A program made the translations under genes and the position numbers. Below, in pieces: positions 34,515-43,248 of a stretch of 64,000 bases of DNA. The stretch is taken from assembly GCF_000224085.1 (NCBI RefSeq), contig NC_015945.1, forward strand, positions 2,403,501 to 2,467,500, in the 5' to 3' direction. Source of the stretch: Allomuricauda ruestringensis DSM 13258 (GTDB lineage: Bacteria; Bacteroidota; Bacteroidia; Flavobacteriales; Flavobacteriaceae). Under the pieces are notes generated by a model, which was not told the origin of the DNA, made no database searches, and saw only the letters and a list, made by a program, of their open reading frames with translations. Every line of letters begins with the position of its first letter. Within the stretch, counting starts at the first letter, position 1.

Positions 34515-35414
34515 TTAAAGCGATTCTATCAGTTGGTTAATGGATTTAAATATTTTGATGGGGCCCGAAGGTTGCTCATCTTCAAATTCTTGAATCTGAT
34601 GGCCCAAAACGTAAAGTTTGGAACCGGGCGTTTTATTTAACACCTTTCGGAATCGTTTAAAATAGCCATCAATGTCATCTTTGGTGGGCGATACGGTAAA
34701 GTAGGAAATAAACCTGATGTTATCGTAATATTTTAGTAAATCTTCAAGACTTTCCACGGGCATGGTCTGTCCTAAATAAATGGTTTTGTAGCCGTGAAGG
34801 GCCAATTGGTAATTGATATACAACAGTCCCAATTCGTGTATCTCGTTTTCAGGAAGAAAAAGTACGTATACTTCATCTTTTTTTATGGGATTTTCAAATT
34901 GAAGTTTCTCGGTATGGATGTATATTTTTTGTTTGATCAAGTTGGATATAAAATGCTCATGGGCCGGGCTTATGGTGTTGGTTTGCCATAACAATCCAAG
35001 TTCGTTCAACAGGGGAATAAAGACCTCGTTAAAGATTTGTGTAAACGATTTTTCTTCCATGAGCCCGTTGTAGGTCTTCAGGAAAAGTGATTGGTCAAAA
35101 TTGAGCATCGATAGTTTCAATGAATTGAGTGTATGGTTCTTTTCACTTTTTTGTGAAACGATCTCATTGACCAATGCGGGTATTTTTTCATCGCCCAATT
35201 TGGCGATTTTGGAAATTTTGTACCCATTGTTATAAAGCAGGGTAACGTTCAATAACTTTTGTAGACTGGTAATGTTGTATGTACGGATATTGGTGTTCGT
35301 TCTTTCGGGACGGAACAAATTATACCTTTTTTCCCAAATTCGAATGGTATGGGCCTTTATTCCCGAAAGGTTTTCCATATCCCGAATACTAAAAGAAGTT
35401 TTTACACTGTTCAT
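34515..35414 (-). CDS. carH: CarH/LitR-type B12-dependent light-sensing MerR regulator
   Basis: 299-residue MerR-family repressor with a C-terminal cobalamin domain. The winged HTH is residues 6-75 (IRDMENLSGIKAHTIRIWEKRY). The four-helix light-sensing module has the diagnostic W-x9-EH (Trp143, Glu153-His154), and the Rossmann-like B12 domain has E-x-H-x-x-G (Glu191, His193, Gly196), with His193 as expected lower cobalt ligand. These are the CarH signature residues. Known CarH proteins bind adenosylcobalamin, repress crt genes in the dark and fall apart in light. It is the first gene of the crt operon, so autoregulation is likely. Repeats overlap its promoter at 35420-35453. Confidence 0.93.
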   Translation of the reverse strand: MNSVKTSFSIRDMENLSGIKAHTIRIWEKRYNLFRPERTNTNIRTYNITSLQKLLNVTLLYNNGYKISKIAKLGDEKIPALVNEIVSQKSEKNHTLNSLKLSMLNFDQSLFLKTYNGLMEEKSFTQIFNEVFIPLLNELGLLWQTNTISPAHEHFISNLIKQKIYIHTEKLQFENPIKKDEVYVLFLPENEIHELGLLYINYQLALHGYKTIYLGQTMPVESLEDLLKYYDNIRFISYFTVSPTKDDIDGYFKRFRKVLNKTPGSKLYVLGHQIQEFEDEQPSGPIKIFKSINQLIESL

Positions 35415-35419
35415 CTTTT

Positions 35420-35453
35420 CGATTTAAACGTTAAACAAATTTACGATTTAAAA
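35420..35453 (-). promoter_or_regulatory. Candidate carH-crt promoter with repeated operator
   Basis: On the minus strand, TAAATTTG (35436-35443) fits the -7 box TAnnTTTG. It is flanked by two copies of TTTAAATCG, at 35444-35453 and 35420-35429, spaced 24 bases apart in the same orientation. The downstream copy includes TTTAACGTTTAAA-like symmetry near the start site. The layout suits repressor binding across the promoter; the assignment to CarH is inferred from position. Confidence 0.5.
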
Positions 35454-35652
35454 GATGTCCTCCTAGTTATTTATCATAAAATTTGCACTAAGTCTTCAAA
35501 AAGTCGCTTTCCTAATGGAAGGATTATGGGGTTTCAACGCCAAAGTCCTTGTTCTCGATACCTTCCTAAAAGCGGACGGGCTTTTCCCTTGGGAAAAAAC
35601 TCGAACTGACGTTTCCTACCATTATCATTTAAAATGCTGAACAGGTCTTTTC

Positions 35653-37263
35653 TTATTTTTTGGCAATCAAATGCATGTAGCCCTTAAATTCTTTTTTTAC
35701 ATAGGGGAACAAGATGAGCAAACCGGCCATATTTGGGAATACCAGGGCCAATATCATGGCGTCCGAAAACTTTATCACTGCATCTAGGGTTATCGCAGCA
35801 CCCAACACCGTAAACAAAAGGAATATGATTTTATAGGTCAGGTCGGAAATCTTACTTCTTCCAAAGAGGTATTTCCATGCCTGCAAACCATAATAGGACC
35901 AAGATAATATGGTACTGAAGGCAAACAAGCATACTGCGGCCATTAGAACATAGGACGAGCCATTAATGGAACTTTCAAAAGCCAATGATGTAATGTTGAC
36001 CCCGCCCAACCGACTTCCATCCGCCATTAAGGCTTGGCCCTCTACTACATTGCCATATACAAAAACACCGTCCATATTAAAGAGTATGATGACAACGGCT
36101 GTCATGGTACACACAAGAACTGTGTCAATAAAAGGTTCCAACAACCCTACAAGTCCTTCCGATGCCGGAAACGAGGTATTTACAGCAGCGTGTGCTATGG
36201 CGGCCGATCCCGCACCTGCTTCGTTCGAAAAGGCAGCTCTTCTAAATCCTTGGATCATAACCCCTACAAATCCACCGGTAATGGTTGCCTCTGGAGTAAA
36301 GGCTTCTTTAAAGATCAAGGCAAATGCATCGTCCACCCATTCTATTTTGGAAAGTATGATGAAGAGTGCCGCACCCACGTAAAGCACAGCCATTAGGGGA
36401 ACCACTTTTTCCGTAACCTTGGCGATACGTTTAATTCCACCAATGATCACAATTCCGGCCAAGATTGCAAAAACAAGGCCAATGATGCTCCCCGTAGCAT
36501 CGCCGGACAAGCCAAAACGTTCTATAATCTGGGCGGCGGCTTGGTTGCTTTGGAAAGCATTTCCACCACCAAAGGAAGCCCCCACACAGAGTATGGCAAA
36601 AACGGCGGCCAAAAATTTGCCCAAGCAGGAAAACCCTCTCTGTTTTAACCCTCTGGACAAATAGTACATGGGACCACCAAATACATTGCCATTGGTGTCT
36701 ATATCCCTATACTTTACCCCAAGGGTACATTCCACAAACTTAGTGGACATACCAAGTAATCCGGCCAGTATCATCCAAAAAGTGGCCCCGGGGCCTCCAA
36801 AGGAAATGGCCACGGCAACCATGGCTATATTGCCCAGACCTACAGTACCTGATACTGCGGTGGCCAAGGCCTGAAAGTGGTTTACCTCTCCCGAGTGCCC
36901 TTCATCTTTAATGGTGTCCACCAAATCTCCCTCGACTTCATAAACTTGTGGTTTTAGTTTGGGTGCTGTCTTTTCAAGTTCATCATATTTTCCACGGACC
37001 ACTTGTATGGCTGTTGGAAAATGACGGATATTGACAAATCCAAAGTAGACAGTGAAGAACAGAGCCCCCAATATCAGAATGATAAGGATTATTGGAATGC
37101 CATGCCCGAATATGGGGACTTCTGCCAGAATCAGATTTTCCCACCATACGGCAAAGGGCATAAAGGCTTCATTTATTTTTTCGTCCAGACCTTTTTCGGA
37201 TGTGGATGCTAAAATTGAGGTGCTTGGAATGCATAATGTACTGTGCAAAAGAAATTTACCCAT
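35653..37263 (-). CDS. Alanine/glycine:cation symporter (AGCS family)
   Basis: 536-residue inner-membrane secondary transporter importing alanine or glycine with Na+ or H+. It has about eleven hydrophobic segments. Family marks are TVSGTVGLGNIAMVAVAISFGGPGATFWM, FRRAAFSNEAGAGSAAIAHAA and ILSWSYYGLQAWKYLFG. An N-terminal extension of about 40 residues before the first transporter helix begins with a hydrophobic stretch (LLHSTLCIPSTSILAS) that looks like a signal sequence, seen in some Bacteroidota members. It is monocistronic, with no obvious regulator nearby. Confidence 0.93.
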   Translation of the reverse strand: MGKFLLHSTLCIPSTSILASTSEKGLDEKINEAFMPFAVWWENLILAEVPIFGHGIPIILIILILGALFFTVYFGFVNIRHFPTAIQVVRGKYDELEKTAPKLKPQVYEVEGDLVDTIKDEGHSGEVNHFQALATAVSGTVGLGNIAMVAVAISFGGPGATFWMILAGLLGMSTKFVECTLGVKYRDIDTNGNVFGGPMYYLSRGLKQRGFSCLGKFLAAVFAILCVGASFGGGNAFQSNQAAAQIIERFGLSGDATGSIIGLVFAILAGIVIIGGIKRIAKVTEKVVPLMAVLYVGAALFIILSKIEWVDDAFALIFKEAFTPEATITGGFVGVMIQGFRRAAFSNEAGAGSAAIAHAAVNTSFPASEGLVGLLEPFIDTVLVCTMTAVVIILFNMDGVFVYGNVVEGQALMADGSRLGGVNITSLAFESSINGSSYVLMAAVCLFAFSTILSWSYYGLQAWKYLFGRSKISDLTYKIIFLLFTVLGAAITLDAVIKFSDAMILALVFPNMAGLLILFPYVKKEFKGYMHLIAKK

Positions 37264-37369
37264 GATCGAAAGTTTGCCTGAATTTCGATTGTAGGTTTGA
37301 ATTTTTTGGGCATTGTCGGAATGAATCTCAAAATGTCAGTAACCAAAGAACTGACAAACCAAAGATAAA

Positions 37370-38473
37370 TCACTCATTTTCAATGTGTATGTTTTCTTTT
37401 GGGATATGTAGCCTAATTTTTCTTTCCCTGTTTTCCGACATTTCGAACAAAGTGCTTTTTAAGGGATTATAGTGTTTGTCCCTTGTCCAGTTCTTTTTGC
37501 CGAAGAGTCCATTCAACAGGGCCTCCAATAACCTTTTGAGCTCATTGTGGTCGTTAATGTCATAGCTTTTGGAAGCTTCAAAGTTTTTAGGTTTGATTTC
37601 CAACCAATTATCGGTTGAATTCAGTTTGCGTTCGGCAAATGTTCTCAACAAGCGATAGAGGGCAGGGGTAAGCCGAACGATTCTATCTTTATTGCCAGGA
37701 AATCCAATCAAAGTCACTGAGGTTGCGCCACCGTTTTTTTGATTGCCGGTTTTGCCAAATAAAAGCTTTAGCTGATGGGGTTCCGGTATCACCGTTTCGG
37801 TAAGTTCCTTTACCCAGCTTAGTGCCAGGGCAAAGAACAGCATGATCAACGAAGTTTTGAAAATGGCTGAAAACAGCAATAAATTGATGGTATTGTCCAT
37901 TAGCTTATATATTTGGGCCAAGAGCGTTACCAAAATGGTGATCAATGCTAACCAACCCAAGAGGGGGAGCCTCCTTTTTATAAAGGATTCCCATAGAACG
38001 AACCCTAAAAATATTAAGGTTAACAGCGCATAAACAACATCCAGTTCATTGATGACGTATGCTTCACGGACCAGAAACATTTTGAACAGGGTAGGAAACA
38101 GTGCAAATGCAAAAGGAATACCGATGATGTAGGGCCAAAACTTTGATTTTATCAAAGGAGCCAATGGCTTGGGCAAATATTTGAACCAAGGCAGGGCCAT
38201 CAAAATAAACAAACTGTTGGTCAATGATAGAATGCTCCTAAGACCGTCTTTAAAATGGGGGTAAAGGCCATTATTGTTGAGGTACACGATTTCCACAAGC
38301 CCAGAAAAGGTCCAACAAAGCACCGAAAGTGCCAACCATACAGGGCCATAATCATTTTGCTTTTTCCCGATATGGTACCAAATGGCCATTAGGGAAAGAA
38401 ACGCAAAAAGGCATACCGAAAGCTGCCACCATCCATAAAACATGGAAATTTCACTTGATACTTGTGCATCCAT
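37370..38473 (-). CDS. Unknown 7-TM protein with C-terminal cytosolic domain
   Basis: 367 residues; I do not recognise the family. Seven hydrophobic helices lie at about 14-34, 42-65, 78-100, 112-135, 143-165, 169-192 and 194-223. After them comes a soluble, basic region (about 235-367): GGATSVTLIGFPGNKDRI, then helices LTPALYRLLRTFAERKL and NDHNELKRLLEALLNGLF and a closing strand ERKIRLHIPKE. That order resembles a winged-helix domain, which would make this a membrane-bound regulator, but no family motif proves it. It is monocistronic between the AGCS transporter and tRNA-Leu. The ATG 38473 gives an outside-facing N-terminus by the charge rule. Confidence 0.6.
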   Translation of the reverse strand: MDAQVSSEISMFYGWWQLSVCLFAFLSLMAIWYHIGKKQNDYGPVWLALSVLCWTFSGLVEIVYLNNNGLYPHFKDGLRSILSLTNSLFILMALPWFKYLPKPLAPLIKSKFWPYIIGIPFAFALFPTLFKMFLVREAYVINELDVVYALLTLIFLGFVLWESFIKRRLPLLGWLALITILVTLLAQIYKLMDNTINLLLFSAIFKTSLIMLFFALALSWVKELTETVIPEPHQLKLLFGKTGNQKNGGATSVTLIGFPGNKDRIVRLTPALYRLLRTFAERKLNSTDNWLEIKPKNFEASKSYDINDHNELKRLLEALLNGLFGKKNWTRDKHYNPLKSTLFEMSENRERKIRLHIPKENIHIENE

Positions 38474-38600
38474 GCCTATTGTTTATATAAGGGATAAGTT
38501 TTCAACTATGACTGATTAGGAATCACTCGGAAAATAAATAAAAAAAGCAGAAGTAAAAAGAATGACGAAAAATTGAAGTGTATCCGTAGCCTTAAAAAAC

Positions 38601-38630
38601 AAGAAAACCGCAATCTCTTGCGGTTTTCTT
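38601..38630. terminator. Terminator downstream of tRNA-Leu
   Basis: AAGAAAACCGCAA-TCTC-TTGCGGTTTTCTT is a perfect 13-bp stem lying just beyond the 3-prime end of the minus-strand tRNA. The rest of the 38474-38977 gap, apart from the tRNA and the promoter boxes listed, is AT-rich with nothing recognisable. Confidence 0.85.
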
Positions 38631-38633
38631 TTG

Positions 38634-38717
38634 TGCCCACGACTGGAGTCGAACCAGCACGTCCTTGCGAACACTACCCCCTCAAGGTAGCGTGTCTACC
38701 AATTCCACCACGTGGGC
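38634..38717 (-). tRNA. tRNA-Leu (GAG)
   Basis: 84-nt class II tRNA on the minus strand. The acceptor arm is GCCCACG/CGTGGGC with discriminator A, and the T arm reads GGTTCGACTCC. The anticodon stem-loop is CTACC-TTGAGGG-GGTAG with anticodon GAG, followed by a long variable arm typical of leucine tRNAs. The terminal CCA is not encoded. Confidence 0.95.
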
Positions 38718-38736
38718 CTTTGGAATTTTAGGTGTG

Positions 38737-38744
38737 CAAATATA
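38737..38744 (-). promoter_or_regulatory. -7 box of tRNA-Leu
   Basis: TATATTTG on the minus strand, 20 bases before the tRNA 5-prime end, matches TAnnTTTG exactly. A TTTG lies 14 bases further upstream, closer than usual. Confidence 0.5.
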
Positions 38745-38943
38745 ATTTTTTTGATGAACAAATAAACTATCATTTCAATGGTGTCTATGAAAACACCGAG
38801 GTTTTCAATAAAATAAGGTCAATGGTACTTGGTGAATCGTCAAATACCATTGATTTTTAATGAAATCATTACAAAGCCAAACATCCATTGGCACTCCTGA
38901 AAAAATGATGATTCACTTATACTGGCAGCAAGATTAGATTCTG

Positions 38944-38951
38944 TAATTTTG
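38944..38951 (+). promoter_or_regulatory. -7 box of the MscS gene
   Basis: TAATTTTG fits TAnnTTTG and lies 27 bases before ATG 38978. No clear -33 element is seen. Confidence 0.45.
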
Positions 38952-38977
38952 TACCGTATTTCTTTCAATTGGAAACT

Positions 38978-40249
38978 ATGGACAAGAACCTGGGTCGTTT
39001 GCTTTACAATTATTTATTGGAGACAGGAATGAGCGAAGGTTTGGCTGCTTACATCAACGTATTTGTATTGATGCTTGTTGTTCTTGTATTGGTGTTATTG
39101 CTGGATGTGCTGATTTGGAAAGTATTGCGTGCATTGTCCGTTAGATTGGCCCGGAAATCCATAAATGATTTCGATAATTTTTTGGTGACCCATAGGGTGC
39201 CGCGCTATGTTGCCCATGTAGTGCCGTTAACAATTTTGTTGGAGTTTGTACCGTTGGCTTTTGCAGATTTTGATTATGCAGGGATAATTGCATTAAAGAC
39301 CATTAAAATACTTTTCGTCTTTTTGATTCTTATCATACTGCGGAAATTTTTTAAAAGCGTCAACGCATATTTAAAAACCCGCCCCAAGTTTAAGGACAAG
39401 CCCATAAACAGCTATGTTCAGGTATTTATGATTTTTGCTTGGGTGGTGGGGCTACTCACTGTTTTTGCTATCGTTACCGATACCACGGTTTGGAAATTTT
39501 TTACCGCATTGGGTGCTGCTTCTGCAGTAATACTGCTCATTTTTAAAGATTCCATTCTAGGTTTTGTGGCCAGCATTCAGGTTACCATAAACGATATGGT
39601 GCGTATTGGCGATTGGATTACGTTTGAAAAATATGGGGCCGATGGTGATGTGGTGGAGATTAGTTTGGCCACGGTAAAGGTTCAAAATTTTGATATGACC
39701 ATCACTACGATCCCTACCTACGCCTTGATTTCTGATTCGTTCAAAAATTGGAGGGGCATGCAGGTTTCGGGGGGAAGGCGAATCAAGAGATCATTGATCA
39801 TACGGCAAAAGAGTATTCGGTTTTTATCTGAAGAGGAAATAGAAAAGCTTAAAAAGATCCAACTGGTAGAAGGTTACATAGGTACTAGGAACGAACAGAT
39901 CAGGGCCTATAATGAAGAAAATAATATCAACAAGGAAGTGTTGGTGAACGGAAGAAATCTGACGAACTTTGGCGTGTTCCGAAAATATGTGACCAATTAC
40001 TTGGAAAACCATTCTGCAATAAATAAGAAAATGACCTTAATGGTGCGGCAATTGCAACCCACAGCACAAGGTATTCCTTTGGAAATTTATGCCTTTAGTT
40101 CGGATAAGCGATGGGAGAACTACGAGTATGTGATGGCGGATATTTTTGACCACTTGCTCGCTGCCCTGCCTTATTTTTCGTTGGAACTTTTTGAGTTGCC
40201 TGTGGCAAAGGATTATGTTTCTACAGGAGATGATGAGCCTAAAGTCTAA
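38978..40249 (+). CDS. Mechanosensitive ion channel (MscS family)
   Basis: 423-residue inner-membrane channel that opens under membrane tension to release solutes after hypo-osmotic shock. Five hydrophobic helices are visible, the last being the pore-lining TM3 (KFFTALGAASAVILLIFKDSILGFVASIQVTINDMVRIGDWI), which contains the alternating Ala/Gly pattern and leads straight into the MscS beta domain (VVEISLATVKVQNFDMTITTIPTYALIS). The C-terminal alpha/beta domain is longer than in E. coli MscS, closer to YbdG. ATG 38978 is preferred over in-frame TTG 38969. It is monocistronic and meets deoD tail to tail. Confidence 0.92.
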   Translation: MDKNLGRLLYNYLLETGMSEGLAAYINVFVLMLVVLVLVLLLDVLIWKVLRALSVRLARKSINDFDNFLVTHRVPRYVAHVVPLTILLEFVPLAFADFDYAGIIALKTIKILFVFLILIILRKFFKSVNAYLKTRPKFKDKPINSYVQVFMIFAWVVGLLTVFAIVTDTTVWKFFTALGAASAVILLIFKDSILGFVASIQVTINDMVRIGDWITFEKYGADGDVVEISLATVKVQNFDMTITTIPTYALISDSFKNWRGMQVSGGRRIKRSLIIRQKSIRFLSEEEIEKLKKIQLVEGYIGTRNEQIRAYNEENNINKEVLVNGRNLTNFGVFRKYVTNYLENHSAINKKMTLMVRQLQPTAQGIPLEIYAFSSDKRWENYEYVMADIFDHLLAALPYFSLELFELPVAKDYVSTGDDEPKV

Positions 40250-40252
40250 TTT

Positions 40253-40957
40253 TTAGGGCAAAGCAGCCGCCAAGGCAATTTCAACCATATCCTTAAACGT
40301 TGTTTCACGCGCATGTGCCGAGAGTCTTTCTTGGGTTATCAGGGAATCTGAAATGGTAAGGATCGTCAATGCCCTTACATTATATTTTGCGGCTATGGTG
40401 TACAAGCCTGCGGTTTCCATTTCCACACAAAGTACACCGTATTCTGCCCAGAGTTTGTATTCCTCGGGATCATCCACATAAAACTCGTCCGAAGAAAGCA
40501 CATTGCCTGCTTTAATGGGTATGTTTTGTTCTTGGGCATAGTTCACGGCTTTTAAAAAGAGTTCAAAATTGGCGGTAGGGGAGTAGTCGGAGTTAATAAA
40601 CCTGGAGTTGTTGATGCCCGAAGTTGTGGAAGCGGCCATGGCCAAAACCACATCGTTCAATTCCACGTCTTTTTGATATGACCCTGCGGAACCCACCCGT
40701 ATGATGTTCTTTACCCCATAATCTGTGATGAGTTCATGAAAATAGATCATGGCTGAAGGCATACCCATACCGCTACCTTGTACAGAAATCCTTTTGCCTT
40801 TGTATGTGCCCGTGTAGCCCAGCATTCCCCGTATTTTATTATAGCAAAACGGGTTTTCGAGAAAAGTTTCGGCAATCCATTTGGCCCGCAAGGGGTCGCC
40901 CGGCATTAGTACCGTTTCGGCAATTTCTCCTTGTTTGGCTTCAATATGGGTGCTCAT
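40253..40957 (-). CDS. deoD: Purine-nucleoside phosphorylase DeoD
   Basis: Hexameric family-1 nucleoside phosphorylase that splits purine (deoxy)nucleosides with phosphate to base and (deoxy)ribose-1-phosphate. Marks: MPGDPLRAKWIAETFL (phosphate-binding Gly and Arg), GSGMGMPSAMIY, IIRVGSAGSYQ, the nucleoside site VEMETAGLYTIA, and SDSLITQ with the catalytic Asp. The 234 residues are normal. It lies 9 bases after deoC in the same operon, so deoxyribose-1-phosphate formed here can be further degraded after isomerisation. Confidence 0.95.
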   Translation of the reverse strand: MSTHIEAKQGEIAETVLMPGDPLRAKWIAETFLENPFCYNKIRGMLGYTGTYKGKRISVQGSGMGMPSAMIYFHELITDYGVKNIIRVGSAGSYQKDVELNDVVLAMAASTTSGINNSRFINSDYSPTANFELFLKAVNYAQEQNIPIKAGNVLSSDEFYVDDPEEYKLWAEYGVLCVEMETAGLYTIAAKYNVRALTILTISDSLITQERLSAHARETTFKDMVEIALAAALP

Positions 40958-40966
40958 TCCTTTTTT

Positions 40967-41605
40967 TTATTCGATTAAAGAAGGTCCTGATGAGGTTCCT
41001 ATGCGCGATACACCAAGGTCAATGTATTGTAAAGCGGCTTCTTTGGTTTTTATTCCACCTGATGCTTTTATTTTTGCCTTGTTGCCCACAACTTTTTTCA
41101 TGAGTGCCACATCTTTTAAAGTGGCGCCTCCAGTTCCAAACCCAGTGGACGTTTTTACAAAATCTGCCTTTGCATCGATCGCTAGTGTGCAGGCAAGTTC
41201 TTTTTCTTCATCGGTAAGGTAGCAGGTTTCTATGATCACTTTCAAAATATTGCTGCCAATCGTTTGTTTTATCGCCTTGATCTCATCTCGAACAGCATCA
41301 ACCTCCTTTAATTTAAGCCATCCGATATTAATAACCATATCTATTTCGTCCGAACCATTTTTAACACAGTCCATGGCCTCGAACACTTTTGCCTTTGTGG
41401 ACATGGCTCCTAAAGGAAAACCGATTACAGCAGCTATTTTTACATTACTTCCTTTTAAAACTTCTTTGACCATGGGTACATGGCATCCGTTTACACAAAC
41501 AGCATAAAAACCATGTTCAATAGCCTCCTTACATAACTTTGTTATGTCGGTTTGGGTGGCGGTGGGTTTTAGATTGGTGTGATCTATATATTTTTCCAAA
41601 GACAT
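40967..41605 (-). CDS. deoC: Deoxyribose-phosphate aldolase DeoC
   Basis: Class I aldolase that cleaves 2-deoxyribose-5-phosphate to glyceraldehyde-3-phosphate and acetaldehyde. The Schiff-base lysine is in DFVKTSTGFGTGGATL, the proton-relay residues are in DMVINIGWLK and the second lysine in KASGGIKTKEAA. ATG 41605 (MSLEKYIDHTNLKPTAT) gives 212 residues, the normal size; the longer ORF from 41671 adds residues unlike the family. It is preceded within 2 bases by the TerB-like gene and followed by deoD. No deoB or thymidine phosphorylase is adjacent. Confidence 0.95.
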   Translation of the reverse strand: MSLEKYIDHTNLKPTATQTDITKLCKEAIEHGFYAVCVNGCHVPMVKEVLKGSNVKIAAVIGFPLGAMSTKAKVFEAMDCVKNGSDEIDMVINIGWLKLKEVDAVRDEIKAIKQTIGSNILKVIIETCYLTDEEKELACTLAIDAKADFVKTSTGFGTGGATLKDVALMKKVVGNKAKIKASGGIKTKEAALQYIDLGVSRIGTSSGPSLIE

Positions 41606-41606
41606 G

Positions 41607-42011
41607 TTAATGGTTAAAGAGCTGTTTGAGCTTAAAGATAGCCAACATCTCCGATCTGTTCTTTCCAGCAAAAGATTTGGCTATGGATTCGGCGGTTTCA
41701 ACAACCAATTTTTTGATAGGTTCGGTGAATTTTTCCGGATGTTCCTTATAAAATTCCTTGAATTCCTTGAAATATTCTTCACTATATTTTTCTTCCCCAT
41801 TTAACCAATCGAAAACAATTTCTATTTGATAGGCAGCATCGGTATGAAACTCATCTTCAACTTCATCGATATCCAGCCAATGTTGCCGAACATATTTCCG
41901 TAACCTTTTTATTTCGATGGGTCTTACATTGTTGTCTGCCATGGCCACGGCATAAAACAATTTGCCAAGGTTTTGGTAGAATTCGTTTCCTATTTTCTCA
42001 GAATTCAGCAT
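41607..42011 (-). CDS. TerB-like domain protein
   Basis: 134-residue all-helical protein resembling the TerB tellurite-resistance domain: KIGNEFYQNLGKLFYAVAMADNNVRPIEIKRLRKYVRQHW carries the acidic D-N-N-x-x-x-x-E metal-site pattern of TerB. The second half is charged helix. ATG 42011 (MLNSEKIGNEF) is preferred over 42032. No other ter genes are present, so tellurite resistance should not be assumed. It ends 1 base before the deoC start on the same strand, suggesting co-transcription by chance or a stress link. Confidence 0.65.
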   Translation of the reverse strand: MLNSEKIGNEFYQNLGKLFYAVAMADNNVRPIEIKRLRKYVRQHWLDIDEVEDEFHTDAAYQIEIVFDWLNGEEKYSEEYFKEFKEFYKEHPEKFTEPIKKLVVETAESIAKSFAGKNRSEMLAIFKLKQLFNH

Positions 42012-42165
42012 GATTATCGCTTTTAAACTCAACTAAAGTTAAGATTAATCAAATAAGTTTAAAATGACATTTCTCAATTGTTTTTTGGAAAAAATGTCCC
42101 GAATGTTATCATAATTGGTTTGACATTACAAAATGATGACGCAATCAATTTGCAATCGAGGGGAT

Positions 42166-43248
42166 TCACGCTTTGAATAGAATCGTAAAGGTGGTCCCTT
42201 GGTTGATCTTGCTGTCCACCGAAATACTTCCTCCAAGGCTGGTAACTTGTTGGTGCACTAAATATAAACCAACACCTTTACTGTCTTCGTTGCCATGAAA
42301 TTTCTCGTTTAATTTAAAAATAAGGGCGCCTACTTTTTCCATGTCAAAACCAAGACCATTGTCGGTATAGGTTAGCTTTTTTTTTCCATTTTCTTGTTCT
42401 GTGCTTATTGAGATGATGGGAGGAACACTTGGTCTGGCATATTTAATGGAATTGGTGATTAAATTCAAAAAAATACTTTCCATGTAAATTTCCTTGAAAT
42501 ATACTGTAGGCATAGCGCTAAAGTCTATATGGAATTTGGCATCTGCCCTTTGTATCAGTGAGCTTATAGAGTTCTGGACCTTATCAAAAACATTTTTAAA
42601 ATCGACATCTTCCAATACCATATCCCGAATGTCTTCTTCGGAATAGGAATCAATATATGCGTTCATGGTACTCTTCAATCCTTCGGCAGATAGTTTTATT
42701 AGACTGAGGATTTCCTTGGTGTCCACATCATCAATTTTGGTCAAATCCAATAAATTGACCAGGGACAGCATGTTGTTCAGAGGTGATCTAAGGTCGTGTG
42801 AGGTGCTATAGTTCTGTTGTTTAAGCTTTTCATTAACCTTGGAAAGTTGGCTTAAATGCAATATGCGCTCTTTTTCCAGTTTTTTGGTGTGCGTAATGTC
42901 TTTGGCTATGGCGTAGATCAATCGCTCATTTTCCAACGGTATGGATGTCCAATGTAGCCAGACAATAGCTCCTGATTTGCACACATACCTGTTTTCGAAA
43001 TTCACCAAAGGAACATTGTTTTTTAGTTCTTCCCTGTGTGCGGCCGTACGTTCTCTATCTTCATGATAGATGAATTCGGAAATTAACTTTGAGCCCAGTT
43101 CTTCTTCGGTATACCCCAATAGCTTTATAAAAGCAGGGTTTATTCTCACAAAATACCCATTATAGTCTGCAATACAAAGACAATCCACGGATTGATCAAA
43201 AAAAGGTTCTAATTGGGGGTTCATTGTTTTAGTTTTGGTTTTTATCAT
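42166..43248 (-). CDS. PAS-domain sensor histidine kinase
   Basis: 360-residue soluble kinase with no membrane segment. An N-terminal PAS domain (about 10-125, DCLCIADYNGYFVRINPAFIKLLGYTEEEL, with a PAC motif) is followed by a short coiled coil and the dimerisation domain STSHDLRSPLNNMLSL, carrying the phosphoacceptor His. The ATPase domain shows N box NLITNSIKYA, G1 DNGLGFDM and G2 SKGVGLYLVHQQV. There is no receiver domain and no regulator gene nearby, so it is an orphan. ATG 43224 (MNPQLEPFF) is an alternative start. The signal is probably cytosolic or a PAS cofactor. Confidence 0.9.
   Translation of the reverse strand: MIKTKTKTMNPQLEPFFDQSVDCLCIADYNGYFVRINPAFIKLLGYTEEELGSKLISEFIYHEDRERTAAHREELKNNVPLVNFENRYVCKSGAIVWLHWTSIPLENERLIYAIAKDITHTKKLEKERILHLSQLSKVNEKLKQQNYSTSHDLRSPLNNMLSLVNLLDLTKIDDVDTKEILSLIKLSAEGLKSTMNAYIDSYSEEDIRDMVLEDVDFKNVFDKVQNSISSLIQRADAKFHIDFSAMPTVYFKEIYMESIFLNLITNSIKYARPSVPPIISISTEQENGKKKLTYTDNGLGFDMEKVGALIFKLNEKFHGNEDSKGVGLYLVHQQVTSLGGSISVDSKINQGTTFTILFKA

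Noticed and set aside
41607..42011. Tellurite-resistance operon
   Set aside because: Only a single TerB-like gene is present; no terA, terC, terD or related genes.
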